Positions 43,216 to 54,211 of a stretch of DNA of 64,000 bases are shown here, piece by piece. Each line of letters begins with the position of its first letter. Position 1 is the first letter of the stretch. The DNA comes from Daphnia carinata (taxonomy: Eukaryota > Arthropoda > Branchiopoda > Diplostraca > Daphniidae): assembly GCF_022539665.2 (NCBI RefSeq), contig NC_081340.1, positions 558,001-622,000 of the forward strand, in the 5' to 3' direction. The notes below the pieces were generated by a model. It worked only from the letters and a program-made list of their open reading frames with translations. It was not told where the DNA came from and searched no databases. Made by a program: the position numbers and the translations under genes.

Positions 43216-46200
43216 TCATAGGCTCTCTACTTCTTGGCGTGGGATCCTTAGGTGGGTTCTTGCCTTCCAGGTGATGAAGAGGTATGCAGCCAGAAGAGTA
43301 AATGTTTTTCGGAGATTACATATCGGCCCAAAATGGCCACGAATCAAATCTTCTTTTGTCGAACTGCAGCCCATTCGACGCATAGTTCCTTCCAACCAGC
43401 TCAAACGTTGATGCTCGGACATTAGATGCTCATCGGTTTCGGGGTTTTCGATGCAGATGGGGCATAACGCGTCTTTAGTGGGATCCAACCGATGGCCTCT
43501 GGTCCTGGTAGGGAGAAGTCGCTGGTGGAACAGGAACATGGTCTCTCTGATGTTACTGGGAAGGGCTGCAGTCTCCTTGCAGATTCGTGGCCAATCCAGA
43601 TTTGGCCTAAGGATCGCCAGCTTTCCGATTGTGGTAACCTCCAGGATCCAATCGTTATATGTTTTTCGGTGGACCATTGGATTCCCCTGCACTAGGACGG
43701 ATGAGGCGAAGAGTTGCTTGATTTGATGCAGGGGTTCCTGAAGGTAAAAGGGCCTGTTCATCACTGCTACGGGTAGGGTGTTGCCTTTGTAGAGTGATAA
43801 CAAGGTCCGGAGAGGGAAGGACATACAATAACGAAGTAGAGAGCTTTCTGGACTACTGGGGCCTACAAAGATTCTATACAGGGGGCACAAGAAAAAGGGA
43901 ACGGTGAAAGAGTTGTGTGTGAACCATTCCCAGTCCCCCTTGGATGACAGATCGATAAGTTACAGCTTTCTTCGGCCTTTCTACTTTACCCATCCATAGG
44001 AACTTCCGGACAGTCTTTGAAATCTGGTCAGCCATACTTTGTTTGCATGGTAGTACATGAGCAATGAGCACAGTTCTGGAGAGACCCTTTGACTTGATGA
44101 AAATAACCCTCTGGTAGAGGTTAAACCGTCGACAGGCATTCTCTCGCAGAATACCATTTAGAGGGCCGAATGCATCATTCCAGACCCTATCAGCTGTCTC
44201 GGCTATAGAGTGGGAGAATTTAATTCCTAACAGGGACAATGTTGATGCCGACACAAGCCACTCAAGAGGCCAAATCAATCTAGAGCTCCAAGTCCCAAGT
44301 CCCAGAGCTTTCGTTTTCTCTTTATTCATCCTTGCCTTTGTCCACTGGCAGAACAAGTCAAGGACTTGTCCTGCCTTGGTAAGATCTTCGTCACAAGAAA
44401 TGAAAATGGTGACGTCGTCAACAAAGGCTCTGACAGTGAGTTTTTCATTAAATAATGATACGCCCTGGAGAACTTTAGATAAGCGTACAAGTAATGGCTC
44501 AATGTATAGGACGAAGATATGGACAGATAGGGGGCATCCCTGGCGAATCGACTGAATATTATGAATCACTCCAGCCACCTCCGGTCCGTTGATGATTGAC
44601 ATTCCCGTTACAGAATGCAGAGTCTGTAACCAACGGACGAAAGTGTTGGGATAGCCAATGACATCCAGAATCCTCCAGAGAAATTCCCTGTTAACCAGGT
44701 CGTAGGCCTTTTCAAAGTCAACTCCAACAATGACAGCACCCATACCCCGAATCGAAAAGTTGGAAGAGTCATGGCATCCCCGGTCCTCAACGTATTGGAT
44801 GATATCTCCATAAAGACTTAAGTTATCAAAAATCAATCTACCAGGTACCCCACCTTTTTGGTGAGGCCCTATGGTAGATGATAGTGTCTGCCTCAAACGT
44901 CTCGCTAAAACAGATGCCATGACTTTGTAGTCACAGTTCAACAGAGATATTGGCCGAAAATTAGAAATTCTGCAAAGCCCTGATGACTTGGGAATTAGCC
45001 TGATCGCCGCTTGTCCCTGCGATGACGTCAGGTTTTCCCTTTCAAGGATATGATTAAACATATCCAAGAAATGGGGTGCGATCACGTCCCAAAATTCTAC
45101 GTAAAACTCGTAAGGAATGCCATCGGTGCCAGGGGATTTGTTTGACTTCATTGCTATTAGAGCAGTTCTAATCTCAAGAAGGGAAATTGGTGCTGTTAGG
45201 TTTGGGATTGGCTTAAAGCAATCTCTTACTCCCTCAAGGAATTCAGTCTCTGCCAGTGTGTCAGGAGAAGGTTGATTTTTAAAAATCTTCGTAAAATGGG
45301 AAACAATCTCGGCTGAAATATCCTCCTTGGTCGATAAGCATGTGCCATAAGGGGCAATGGTTTTATCAATGCGACACTTACTATAGTTTATTCTGGCTCT
45401 ATTTACGTGAAAAATATTTGCTTCCTCTACTTGTGGCCCTTCGAACCAGCGGGAACGAATCCCATACCCTTTAAGTGTGCTCTCTTCCCAAGACTTTGAG
45501 AATTTCCTTAACTGGTGAAAGGCAACCCAATCAAAGGTGTCTGCTTCGGCCAACTCCTGAATGCAAGACTGATAGAAAAACTTAGTTTCTTTAATAAGTC
45601 TAGCTCTTTGCCTAGAATAATCTACCGAAATGCGCCTGATACCTGGTTTCAGGACACTCTCCCACCAATTTGCTACACTACTTTTCCTAAGAGGACGATT
45701 AGCGGATTCCTGTATGAAATGAATAACGTATTTCTGATAACCTTCTTCTGACAATATTGAAGTATTTAGTTTCCACATCCTGGCAGAGGGTCTGCTACGA
45801 TTCGGGAGATCGCGATTGCAAGTAAGCCTGGACTGTACTGACTGATGGTCGCTAATCGATAAGGATTGCAAAGAAATATTTGAAAAATTTTCTGCAAATG
45901 ATCGAGTAGCATAAATCCTATCAAGTCTAGAAGAACCGGAATGGTAATGAAAAGTATGGCCCGGTTCACTATGATTTAGCTTTCTCCAGATGTCTACCAG
46001 ATCAAGACCGGTAACCATCTCTTTTAAAGCATAGCTAACGACATTACTTGGGAAAGGTGTGGATTGGATATTTTCCCTATCCTGAATGTCGTCAACGCAG
46101 TTAAAATCGCCCATCAACACGAAGGGCAGTCGAGTGGTAACTGAGTAGGCAGGAACGGTTTGACGAAGAAAGTTGTTTCTCTCGTTCTTAGCTTGCTTAC

Positions 46201-46623
46201 CAGACGGGGCATAGATATTAATAAACGTAAAACATTTTACGTCAATGGAGATAAGCCTTCCGTCAGGTTCAAGAAGCAATCCAGAAAATTCCAGACCATG
46301 CCTAATAAGGATGACTGTTCCGTTTTTGTTGGGATCGACATTTGCTAGCAAGTGGTAACAGCTTTCAATTATTGGACAAGAATGAAAGGCTACCTCTTGA
46401 AGTCCCACGATATCTAGATTACCGTCCGAGGAGGAGTGCTCTACGTACCCCCGAATCGGAACAAATCTCTTTTCCATTGTCTTGGCAACTGGATCCGAAG
46501 TACAGACGTATCTTTCTGGGTGAGGAAGAATAGAAATCTGCAGAAATTTAGAAGGATTTGACGCCGCTCGACTGATCTAATACCTCCTATGTTGATGGTA
46601 GCGATTTTTAGTTCTGCAGTCAT
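43216..46623 (-). pseudogene. ORF2 of E1: AP endonuclease + reverse transcriptase
   Basis: Starts at ATG 46623 (MTAELKIATINIGG, the first endonuclease block). A frameshift near 46480-46530 leads into a long open frame (46477-43874), and a second near 43880 leads into the C-terminus ending at 43216. Endonuclease motifs: LMGDFNCVDD (about 46120), SRLDRIYA (about 45925), SDHQS (about 45855). RT motifs: SPGTDGIP, RPISLLNCDYK, DFEKAYD, RQGCPLS, and the active site AFVDDV at about 44420. The zinc-finger end CPIC...ETDEHLM is at about 43475-43420. It nicks target DNA and reverse-transcribes element RNA. Only two frameshifts, so fairly young. Confidence 0.88.
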
Positions 46624-47515
46624 TTGTGAGGTTTTTTAGGTTGGGGATTGGTTGAAGCAGGTTTACAATTCTGGGTCGTCAAGGTGGGTTTGAAATGTTT
46701 GTTTCTTGGAACAGTTGGAAATCTCAGGGGGTCTTTTGATTTGTCAGTTTCCATGGTCTCGATTTCCCCCATGTTAGGTTCCATCGATTCCATGATGATT
46801 GTCAATGGTTCATGGGTTTCGGTGTCAAGGGGTGACATTTGGGATTCCGGGATATTTTCAGGTGGGTTTTCTGTATTAAGTGTTGCTATAGGAGGTGTCG
46901 GAGTTTCACATTCCATGGTTTCAGTTTCCAAATTTGGAGTCCCATTCGAGAGAGAATCTTGCTATTCACTCTCCAAAGGAACCTTGGAAACCATGGAATG
47001 TTCAACTACGGTAATTATGACGGGATTTTCTCTAATGGTCTTTTTTGGCATTTCGGGAACAGGGTTTTGGGCAATGTTGGGTTCTTGGTTACGTTTCAAA
47101 GTTGGGCAGTTGTAGCTAAATTGAGTCTCTTCGTCGCAAAGTCTGCAAGTAGGCTTTTGTCCATCATACTTTACCATGGCACGATAACTGCCAATGGTAA
47201 TGTATGATGGAATGTTTTTGTCAGCGTTATTCGTACTTCATTTATCCAAATCCGCAACGATCGATCATCCAAGTGGAAAGGACAGGGTACAAAACTTCAT
47301 CCTCTACCACTCGATAGCGTTCCCACCGAGCGTCAATTATGTTCCCATATTCCTTAAGAGGTGTCTGAACTACTCCCAAATCAAGGTTCTGTGGAATTCC
47401 TGCAATTCAAACAAATTTCTCTTGAATATCGCTATCCCTTATGACTACATAAACTTCTTTCCCCTCCAATTCGGCCCTGACGACACCACTGTGTCGGGAC
47501 AAAAAACTTGAGGTG
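46620..47515 (-). pseudogene. ORF1 remnant of E1
   Basis: The Pro/Thr/Glu-rich C-terminal part at 46931-46620 is followed upstream by a zinc-knuckle-like block CRLCDEETQFSYNC at about 47140-47100, in which the His ligand is Gln. Stops and frame changes follow further upstream. ORF1 proteins of this group bind element RNA. It overlaps the ORF2 start by a few bases. Confidence 0.65.
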
Positions 47516-47979
47516 TATGCTTCTGAGGTAAACGTAATTGGGTTTGAATGGAACAGTTGGAAATCTCAGGGGGTCTTTTGATTTGTCAGTTTCTAGCGAC
47601 CTGGTTTCTCGTGTCTAGAACAGCTACTAAGCCTAAGAGATCTTCTGCCTCAACCTTCAAATTAACCTATAATTCAGTTCCAAACCAGCACAAGTACAAT
47701 TGATTTATATAGTTAAGGATATTGGACTGGTAACCATCGCGTTCGGTCAACACAAAAATGCAAACAAATAAAATTCACTTTCTTTAAAGAGGTCACTTTT
47801 CTCACGGAAATGTACCATACCTTTTGTGTTCTCGTTTTAAAAAACCCTTTAGTTGGAAGGAGATGAAATTTCAAAACTGACCACTAGGTGGCGTTTTAGA
47901 AAATACTAAAATTCACCGCGAGATGGTTCGTACTTCCCTGTGATTCATTCAAAAACGGCTAGGTGGATATAAAAGTTTT

Positions 47980-48100
47980 GATGCCAACAGCATCCCGTAT
48001 TCCCAAGCGGTCACCCATCTAGGTACTAACGGAACCCGACGTAGCTTAACTTCCTGGAGCTGACGATACAAGGTTTGTTCTACGTGGTATGGCCGTTGAC
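47980..48100 (-). rRNA. 5S rRNA gene 1
   Basis: 121 bp; the plus strand reads GATGCCAACAG ... GGCCGTTGAC. Terminal helix GUCAAC/GUUGGC and helix II ACGUAG/CUACGU pair. Box C region GATGGGTGACCGCTTGGGAA. It differs from the others by one base (GATACAA instead of GAGACAA at 48064-48070). Past the 3' end TTTT follows after about 7 nt. Confidence 0.95.
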
Positions 48101-48444
48101 AATTCAGTTCCAAAATAAAATGAATACACTCCAGTAATGTCCATTAAAACCAGCACAAGTACAATTGATTTATATAGTTAAGGATATTGGACTGGTAACC
48201 ATCGCGTTCGGTCAACCACAAAAATGCAAACAAATAAAATTCACTTTCTTTAAAGAGGTCACTTTTCTCACGGAAATATACCATACCTTTTGTGTTCTCG
48301 TTTTAAAAAACCCTTTAGTTGGAAGGAGATGAAATTTCAAAACTGACCACTAGGTGGCGTTTTAGAAAATACTAAATTCACCGCAAGATGGTTCGTACTT
48401 CCCTGTGATTCATTCAAAAACGGCTAGGTGGATATAAAAGTTTT

Positions 48445-48565
48445 GATGCCAACAGCATCCCGTATTCCCAAGCGGTCACCCATCTAGGTACTAACGGAAC
48501 CCGACGTAGCTTAACTTCCTGGAGCTGACGAGACAAGGTTTGTTCTACGTGGTATGGCCGTTGAC
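48445..48565 (-). rRNA. 5S rRNA gene 2
   Basis: Consensus 121-bp copy with the TTTT terminator downstream on the minus strand. Confidence 0.96.
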
Positions 48566-48908
48566 AATTCAGTTCCAAAATAAAATGAATACACTCCAGT
48601 AATGTCCATTAAAACCAGCACAAGTACAATTGATTTATATAGTTAAGGATATTGGACTGGTAACCATCGCGTTCGGTCAACCACAAAAATGCAAACAAAT
48701 AAAATTCACTTTCTTTAAAGAGGTCACTTTTCTCACGGAAATGCACCATTCTTTTTGTATTTCGTTTTAAAATACCTTTAGTTTATAGAAGATGAAATTT
48801 CAAAACTGACCACTAGGTGGCGTTTTAGAAAATACTAGAATTTACCGCGAGATGGTTCGTACTTCCCTGTGATTCATCCAAAAACGGCTAGGTGGATATA
48901 AAAGTTTT

Positions 48909-49029
48909 GATGCCAACAGCATCCCGTATTCCCAAGCGGTCACCCATCTAGGTACTAACGGAACCCGACGTAGCTTAACTTCCTGGAGCTGACGAGACAA
49001 GGTTTGTTCTACGTGGTATGGCCGTTGAC
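48909..49029 (-). rRNA. 5S rRNA gene 3
   Basis: Consensus copy. Its downstream spacer (lower coordinates) is the GCACCATTC variant. Confidence 0.96.
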
Positions 49030-49374
49030 AATTCAGTTCCAAAATAAAATGAATACACTCCAGTAATGTCCATTAAAACCAGCACAAGTACAATTGATTT
49101 ATATAGTTAAGGATATTGGACTGGTAACCATCGCGTTCGGTCAACCACAAAAATGCAAACAAATAAAATTCACTTTCTTTAAAGAGGTCACTTTTCTCAC
49201 AGAAATGTACCATACCTTTTGTGTTCTCGTTTTAAGAAACCCTTTAGTTGGAAGGAGATGAAATTTCAAAACTGACCACTAGGTGGCGTTTTAGAAAATA
49301 CTAGAATTTACCGCGAGATGGTTCGTACTTCCCTGTGATTCATCCAAAAACGGCTAGGTGGATATAAAAGTTTT

Positions 49375-49495
49375 GATGCCAACAGCATCCCGTATTCCCA
49401 AGCGGTCACCCATCTAGGTACTAACGGAACCCGACGTAGCTTAACTTCCTGGAGCTGACGAGACAAGGTTTGTTCTACGTGGTATGGCCGTTGAC
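49375..49495 (-). rRNA. 5S rRNA gene 4
   Basis: Consensus 121-bp copy. Confidence 0.96.
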
Positions 49496-49841
49496 AATTC
49501 AGTTCCAAAATAAAATGAATACACTCCAGTAATGTCCATTAAAACCAGCACAAGTACAATTGATTTATATAGTTAAGGATATTGGACTGGTAACCATCGC
49601 GTTCGGTCAACCACAAAAATGCAAACAAATAAAATTCACTTTCTTTAAAGAGGTCACTTTTCTCACAGAAATGTACCATACCTTTTGTGTTCTCGTTTTA
49701 AAAAAACCCTTTAGTTGGAAGGAGATGAAATTTCAAAACTGACCACTAGGTGGCGTTTTAGAAAATACTAGAATTTACCGCGAGATGGTTCGTACTTCCC
49801 TGTGATTCATCCAAAAACGGCTAGGTGGATATAAAAGTTTT

Positions 49842-49962
49842 GATGCCAACAGCATCCCGTATTCCCAAGCGGTCACCCATCTAGGTACTAACGGAACCCG
49901 ACGTAGCTTAACTTCCTGGAGCTGACGAGACAAGGTTTGTTCTACGTGGTATGGCCGTTGAC
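49842..49962 (-). rRNA. 5S rRNA gene 5
   Basis: Consensus 121-bp copy. Confidence 0.96.
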
Positions 49963-50307
49963 AATTCAGTTCCAAAATAAAATGAATACACTCCAGTAAT
50001 GTCCATTAAAACCAGCACAAGTACAATTAATTTATATAGTTAAGGATATTGGACTGGTAACCAACGCGTTCGGTCAACCACAAAAATGCAAACAAATGAA
50101 ATTCACTTTCTTTAAAGAGGTCACTTTTCTCACGGAAATGTACCATACCTTTTGTGTTCTCGTTTTAAAAAACCCTTTAGTTGGAAGGAGATGAAATTTC
50201 AAAACTGACCACTAGGTGGCGTTTTAGAAAATACTAGAATTTACCGCGAGATGGTTCGTACTTCCCTGTGATTCATCCAAAAACGGCTAGGTGGATATAA
50301 AAGTTTT

Positions 50308-50428
50308 GATGCCAACAGCATCCCGTATTCCCAAGCGGTCACCCATCTAGGTACTAACGGAACCCGACGTAGCTTAACTTCCTGGAGCTGACGAGACAAG
50401 GTTTGTTCTACGTGGTATGGCCGTTGAC
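50308..50428 (-). rRNA. 5S rRNA gene 6
   Basis: Consensus 121-bp copy. Confidence 0.96.
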
Positions 50429-50771
50429 AATTCAGTTCCAAAATAAAATGAATACACTCCAGTAATGTCCATTAAAACCAGCACAAGTACAATTGATTTA
50501 TATAGTTAAGGATATTGGACTGGTAACCATCGCGTTCGGTCAACCACAAAAATGCAAACAAATAAAATTCACTTTCTTTAAAGAGGTCACTTTTCTCACG
50601 GAAATGCACCATTCTTTTTGTATTTCGTTTTAAAATACCTTTAGTTTATAGAAGATGAAATTTAAAAACTGACCACTAGGTGGCGTTTTAGAAAATACTA
50701 GAATTTACCGCGAGATGGTTCGTACTTCCCTGTGATTCATCCAAAAACGGCTAGGTGGATATAAAAGTTTT

Positions 50772-50892
50772 GATGCCAACAGCATCCCGTATTCCCAAGC
50801 GGTCACCCATCTAGGTACTAACGGAACCCGACGTAGCTTAACTTCCTGGAGCTGACGAGACAAGGTTTGTTCTACGTGGTATGGCCGTTGAC
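50772..50892 (-). rRNA. 5S rRNA gene 7
   Basis: Consensus copy. Its downstream spacer is the GCACCATTC variant. Confidence 0.96.
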
Positions 50893-51237
50893 AATTCAGT
50901 TCCAAAATAAAATGAATACACTCCAGTAATGTCCATTAAAACCAGCACAAGTACAATTGATTTATATAGTTAAGGATATTGGACTGGTAACCATCGCGTT
51001 CGGTCAACCACAAAAATGCAAACAAATAAAATTCACTTTCTTTAAAGAGGTCACTTTTCTCACAGAAATGTACCATACCTTTTGTGTTCTCGTTTTAAAA
51101 AACCCTTTAGTTGGAAGGAGATGAAATTTCAAAACTGACCACTAGGTGGCGTTTTAGAAAATACTAGAATTTACCGCGAAATGGTTCGTACTTCCCTGTG
51201 ATTCATCCAAAAACGGCTAGGTGGATATAAAAGTTTT

Positions 51238-51358
51238 GATGCCAACAGCATCCCGTATTCCCAAGCGGTCACCCATCTAGGTACTAACGGAACCCGACGT
51301 AGCTTAACTTCCTGGAGCTGACGAGACAAGGTTTGTTCTACGTGGTATGGCCGTTGAC
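51238..51358 (-). rRNA. 5S rRNA gene 8
   Basis: Consensus 121-bp copy. Confidence 0.96.
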
Positions 51359-51703
51359 AATTCAGTTCCAAAATAAAATGAATACACTCCAGTAATGTCC
51401 ATTAAAACCAGCACAAGTACAATTGATTTATATAGTTAAGGATATTGGACTGGTAACCATCGCGTTCGGTCAACCACAAAAATGCAAACAAATAAAATTC
51501 ACTTTCTTTAAAGAGGTCACTTTTCTCACAGAAATGTACCATACCTTTTGTGTTCTCGTTTTAAAAAACCCTTTAGTTGGAAGGAGATGAAATTTCAAAA
51601 CTGACCACTAGGTGGCGTTTTAGACAATACTAGAATTTACCGCGAAATGGTTCGTACTTCCCTGTGATTCATCCAAAAACGGCTAGGTGGATATAAAAGT
51701 TTT

Positions 51704-51824
51704 GATGCCAACAGCATCCCGTATTCCCAAGCGGTCACCCATCTAGGTACTAACGGAACCCGACGTAGCTTAACTTCCTGGAGCTGACGAGACAAGGTTT
51801 GTTCTACGTGGTATGGCCGTTGAC
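51704..51824 (-). rRNA. 5S rRNA gene 9
   Basis: Consensus 121-bp copy. Confidence 0.96.
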
Positions 51825-52167
51825 AATTCAGTTCCAAAATAAAATGAATACACTCCAGTAATGTCCATTAAAACCAGCACAAGTACAATTGATTTATATA
51901 GTTAAGGATATTGGACTGGTAACCATCGCGTTCGGTCAACCACAAAAATGCAAACAAATAAAATTCACTTTCTTTAAAGAGGTCACTTTTCTCACGGAAA
52001 TGCACCATTCTTTTTGTATTTCGTTTTAAAATACCTTTAGTTTATAGAAGATGAAATTTAAAAACTGACCACTAGGTGGCGTTTTAGAAAATACTAGAAT
52101 TTACCGCGAGATGGTTCGTACTTCCCTGTGATTCATCCAAAAACGGCTAGGTGGATATAAAAGTTTT

Positions 52168-52288
52168 GATGCCAACAGCATCCCGTATTCCCAAGCGGTC
52201 ACCCATCTAGGTACTAACGGAACCCGACGTAGCTTAACTTCCTGGAGCTGACGAGACAAGGTTTGTTCTACGTGGTATGGCCGTTGAC
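52168..52288 (-). rRNA. 5S rRNA gene 10
   Basis: Consensus copy. Its downstream spacer is the GCACCATTC variant. Confidence 0.96.
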
Positions 52289-52633
52289 AATTCAGTTCCA
52301 AAATAAAATGAATACACTCCAGTAATGTCCATTAAAACCAGCACAAGTACAATTGATTTATATAGTTAAGGATATTGGACTGGTAACCATCGCGTTCGGT
52401 CAACCACAAAAATGCAAACAAATAAAATTCACTTTCTTTAAAGAGGTCACTTTTCTCACAGAAATGTACCATACCTTTTGTGTTCTCGTTTTAAAAAACC
52501 CTTTAGTTGGAAGGAGATGAAATTTCAAAACTGACCACTAGGTGGCGTTTTAGAAAATACTAGAATTTACCGCGAAATGGTTCGTACTTCCCTGTGATTC
52601 ATCCAAAAACGGCTAGGTGGATATAAAAGTTTT

Positions 52634-52754
52634 GATGCCAACAGCATCCCGTATTCCCAAGCGGTCACCCATCTAGGTACTAACGGAACCCGACGTAGCT
52701 TAACTTCCTGGAGCTGACGAGACAAGGTTTGTTCTACGTGGTATGGCCGTTGAC
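52634..52754 (-). rRNA. 5S rRNA gene 11
   Basis: Consensus 121-bp copy. Confidence 0.96.
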
Positions 52755-53099
52755 AATTCAGTTCCAAAATAAAATGAATACACTCCAGTAATGTCCATTA
52801 AAACCAGCACAAGTACAATTGATTTATATAGTTAAGGATATTGGACTGGTAACCATCGCGTTCGGTCAACCACAAAAATGCAAACAAATAAAATTCACTT
52901 TCTTTAAAGAGGTCACTTTTCTCACAGAAATGTACCATACCTTTTGTGTTCTCGTTTTAAAAAACCCTTTAGTTGGAAGGAGATGAAATTTAAAAACTGA
53001 CCACTAGGTGGCGTTTTAGAAAATACTAGAATTTACCGCGAAATGGTTCGTACTTCCCTGTGATTCATCCAAAAACGGCTAGGTGGATATAAAAGTTTT

Positions 53100-53220
53100 G
53101 ATGCCAACAGCATCCCGTATTCCCAAGCGGTCACCCATCTAGGTACTAACGGAACCCGACGTAGCTTAACTTCCTGGAGCTGACGAGACAAGGTTTGTTC
53201 TACGTGGTATGGCCGTTGAC
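53100..53220 (-). rRNA. 5S rRNA gene 12
   Basis: Consensus 121-bp copy, the last complete gene of the array. Confidence 0.96.
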
Positions 53221-53521
53221 AATTCAGTTCCAAAATAAAATGAATACACTCCAGTAATGTCCATTAAAACCAGCACAAGTACAATTGATTTATATAGTTA
53301 AGGATATTGGACTGGTAACCATCGCGTTCGGTCAACCACAAAAATGCAAACAAATAAAATTCACTTTCTTTAAAGAGGTCACTTTTCTCACAGAAATGTA
53401 CCATACCTTTTGTGTTCTCGTTTTAAAAAACCCTTTAGTTGGAAGGAGATGAAATTTCAAAACTGACCACTAGGTGGCGTTTTAGAAAATACTAGAATTT
53501 ACCGCGAAATGGTTCGTACTT

Positions 53522-53598
53522 TACTAACGGAACCCGACGTAGCTTAACTTCCTGGAGCTGACGAGACAAGGTTTGTTCTACGTGGTATGGCCGTTGAC
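53522..53598 (-). pseudogene. 5S rRNA gene, 3' part deleted
   Basis: Only the 5' portion of the RNA (about positions 1-77) remains. Spacer GGTTCGTACTT joins TACTAACGG directly, so the 3' third of the gene and the adjoining spacer were lost, probably through the shared word GTACT. Confidence 0.9.
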
Positions 53599-53943
53599 AA
53601 TTCAGTTCCAAAATAAAATGAATACACTCCAGTAATGTCCATTAAAACCAGCACAAGTACAATTGATTTATATAGTTAAGGATATTGGACTGGTAACCAT
53701 CGCGTTCGGTCAACCACAAAAATGCAAACAAATAAAATTCACTTTCTTTAAAGAGGTCACTTTTCTCACGGAAATGTACCATACCTTTTGTGTTCTCGTT
53801 TTAAAAAACCCTTTAGTTGGAAGGAGATGAAATTTCAAAACTGACCACTAGGTGGCGTCTTAGAAAATACTAGAATTCATCGCGAGATGGTTCGTACTTC
53901 CCTGTGATTCATCCAAAAACGGCTAGGTGGATATAAAAGTTTT

Positions 53944-53991
53944 GATGCCAACAGCATCCCGTATTCCCAAGCGGTCACCCATCTAGGTACT
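53944..53991 (-). pseudogene. 5S rRNA 3' fragment ending at a poly-T tract
   Basis: RNA positions about 75-121 remain. At ATCTAGGTAC the sequence changes to 23 T (53991-54013), then spacer CATCCAAAAACGG of another unit follows. Confidence 0.9.
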
Positions 53992-54047
53992 TTTTTTTTT
54001 TTTTTTTTTTTTTCATCCAAAAACGGCTAGGTGGATATAAAAGTTTT

Positions 54048-54095
54048 GATGCCAACAGCATCTCGTATTCCCAAGCGGTCACCCATCCAGGTACT
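54048..54095 (-). pseudogene. 5S rRNA 3' fragment ending at a second poly-T tract
   Basis: The same breakpoint (GGTAC then 13 T to 54107) as the fragment at 53944, followed by spacer AAATTTAAAAACTG. One substitution occurs in each of CATCTCG and CATCCAGG. Confidence 0.9.
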
Positions 54096-54211
54096 TTTTT
54101 TTTTTTTAAATTTAAAAACTGACCACTAGGTGGCGTCTTAGATACTAGAATTCATGGCGAGATGGCGAATGGCCTTTTTTTATATTGCATTGTTTGTTTG
54201 TATTTTCCTAA

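Larger units (their letters stand above)
42827..47600 (-). mobile_element. Tx1-like non-LTR retrotransposon E1, 3' end in a 5S gene
   Basis: Minus-strand ORF1 remnant, then ORF2 (endonuclease plus RT), then a 3' UTR with a poly-A-like tail (poly-T at 42831-42838). The 3' junction is inside the 5S gene sequence GGTCACCCA. The 5' end is rearranged: 47548-47592 repeats 46708-46753, and about 47600-47680 leads into 5S spacer. Confidence 0.87.
47601..54170 (-). repeat. 5S rDNA tandem array (about 466-bp unit)
   Basis: Twelve complete 5S genes start-to-start 464-467 bp apart from 47980 to 53220, then three truncated units. Each unit holds the gene, a T-rich terminator a few bases past the 3' end, and a spacer of about 345 bp with a conserved CCACTAGGTGGCG motif. 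Two spacer variants occur: most read GTACCATACC at the mid-spacer, while those near 48742, 50606 and 51998 read GCACCATTC with linked changes. Very low divergence indicates recent homogenisation. Confidence 0.95.

Noticed and set aside
43451-43726. 91-aa ORF on the plus strand, and its counterpart at 60310-60495
   Set aside because: Antisense shadow of the conserved ORF2 C-terminus of E1/E3.
46648-47115. 155-aa hydrophobic plus-strand ORF
   Set aside because: Antisense of the Pro/Thr/Glu-rich ORF1 of E1.
47690-47770. A functional tRNA-Thr gene in the 5S spacer
   Set aside because: The acceptor stem and T arm do not form, so it is kept only as a tRNA-like observation.
48842-53233. Ten identical 66-aa ORFs on the minus strand
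   Set aside because: They are readings across the 5S genes and spacer; the repeat is explained by the 5S tandem array.
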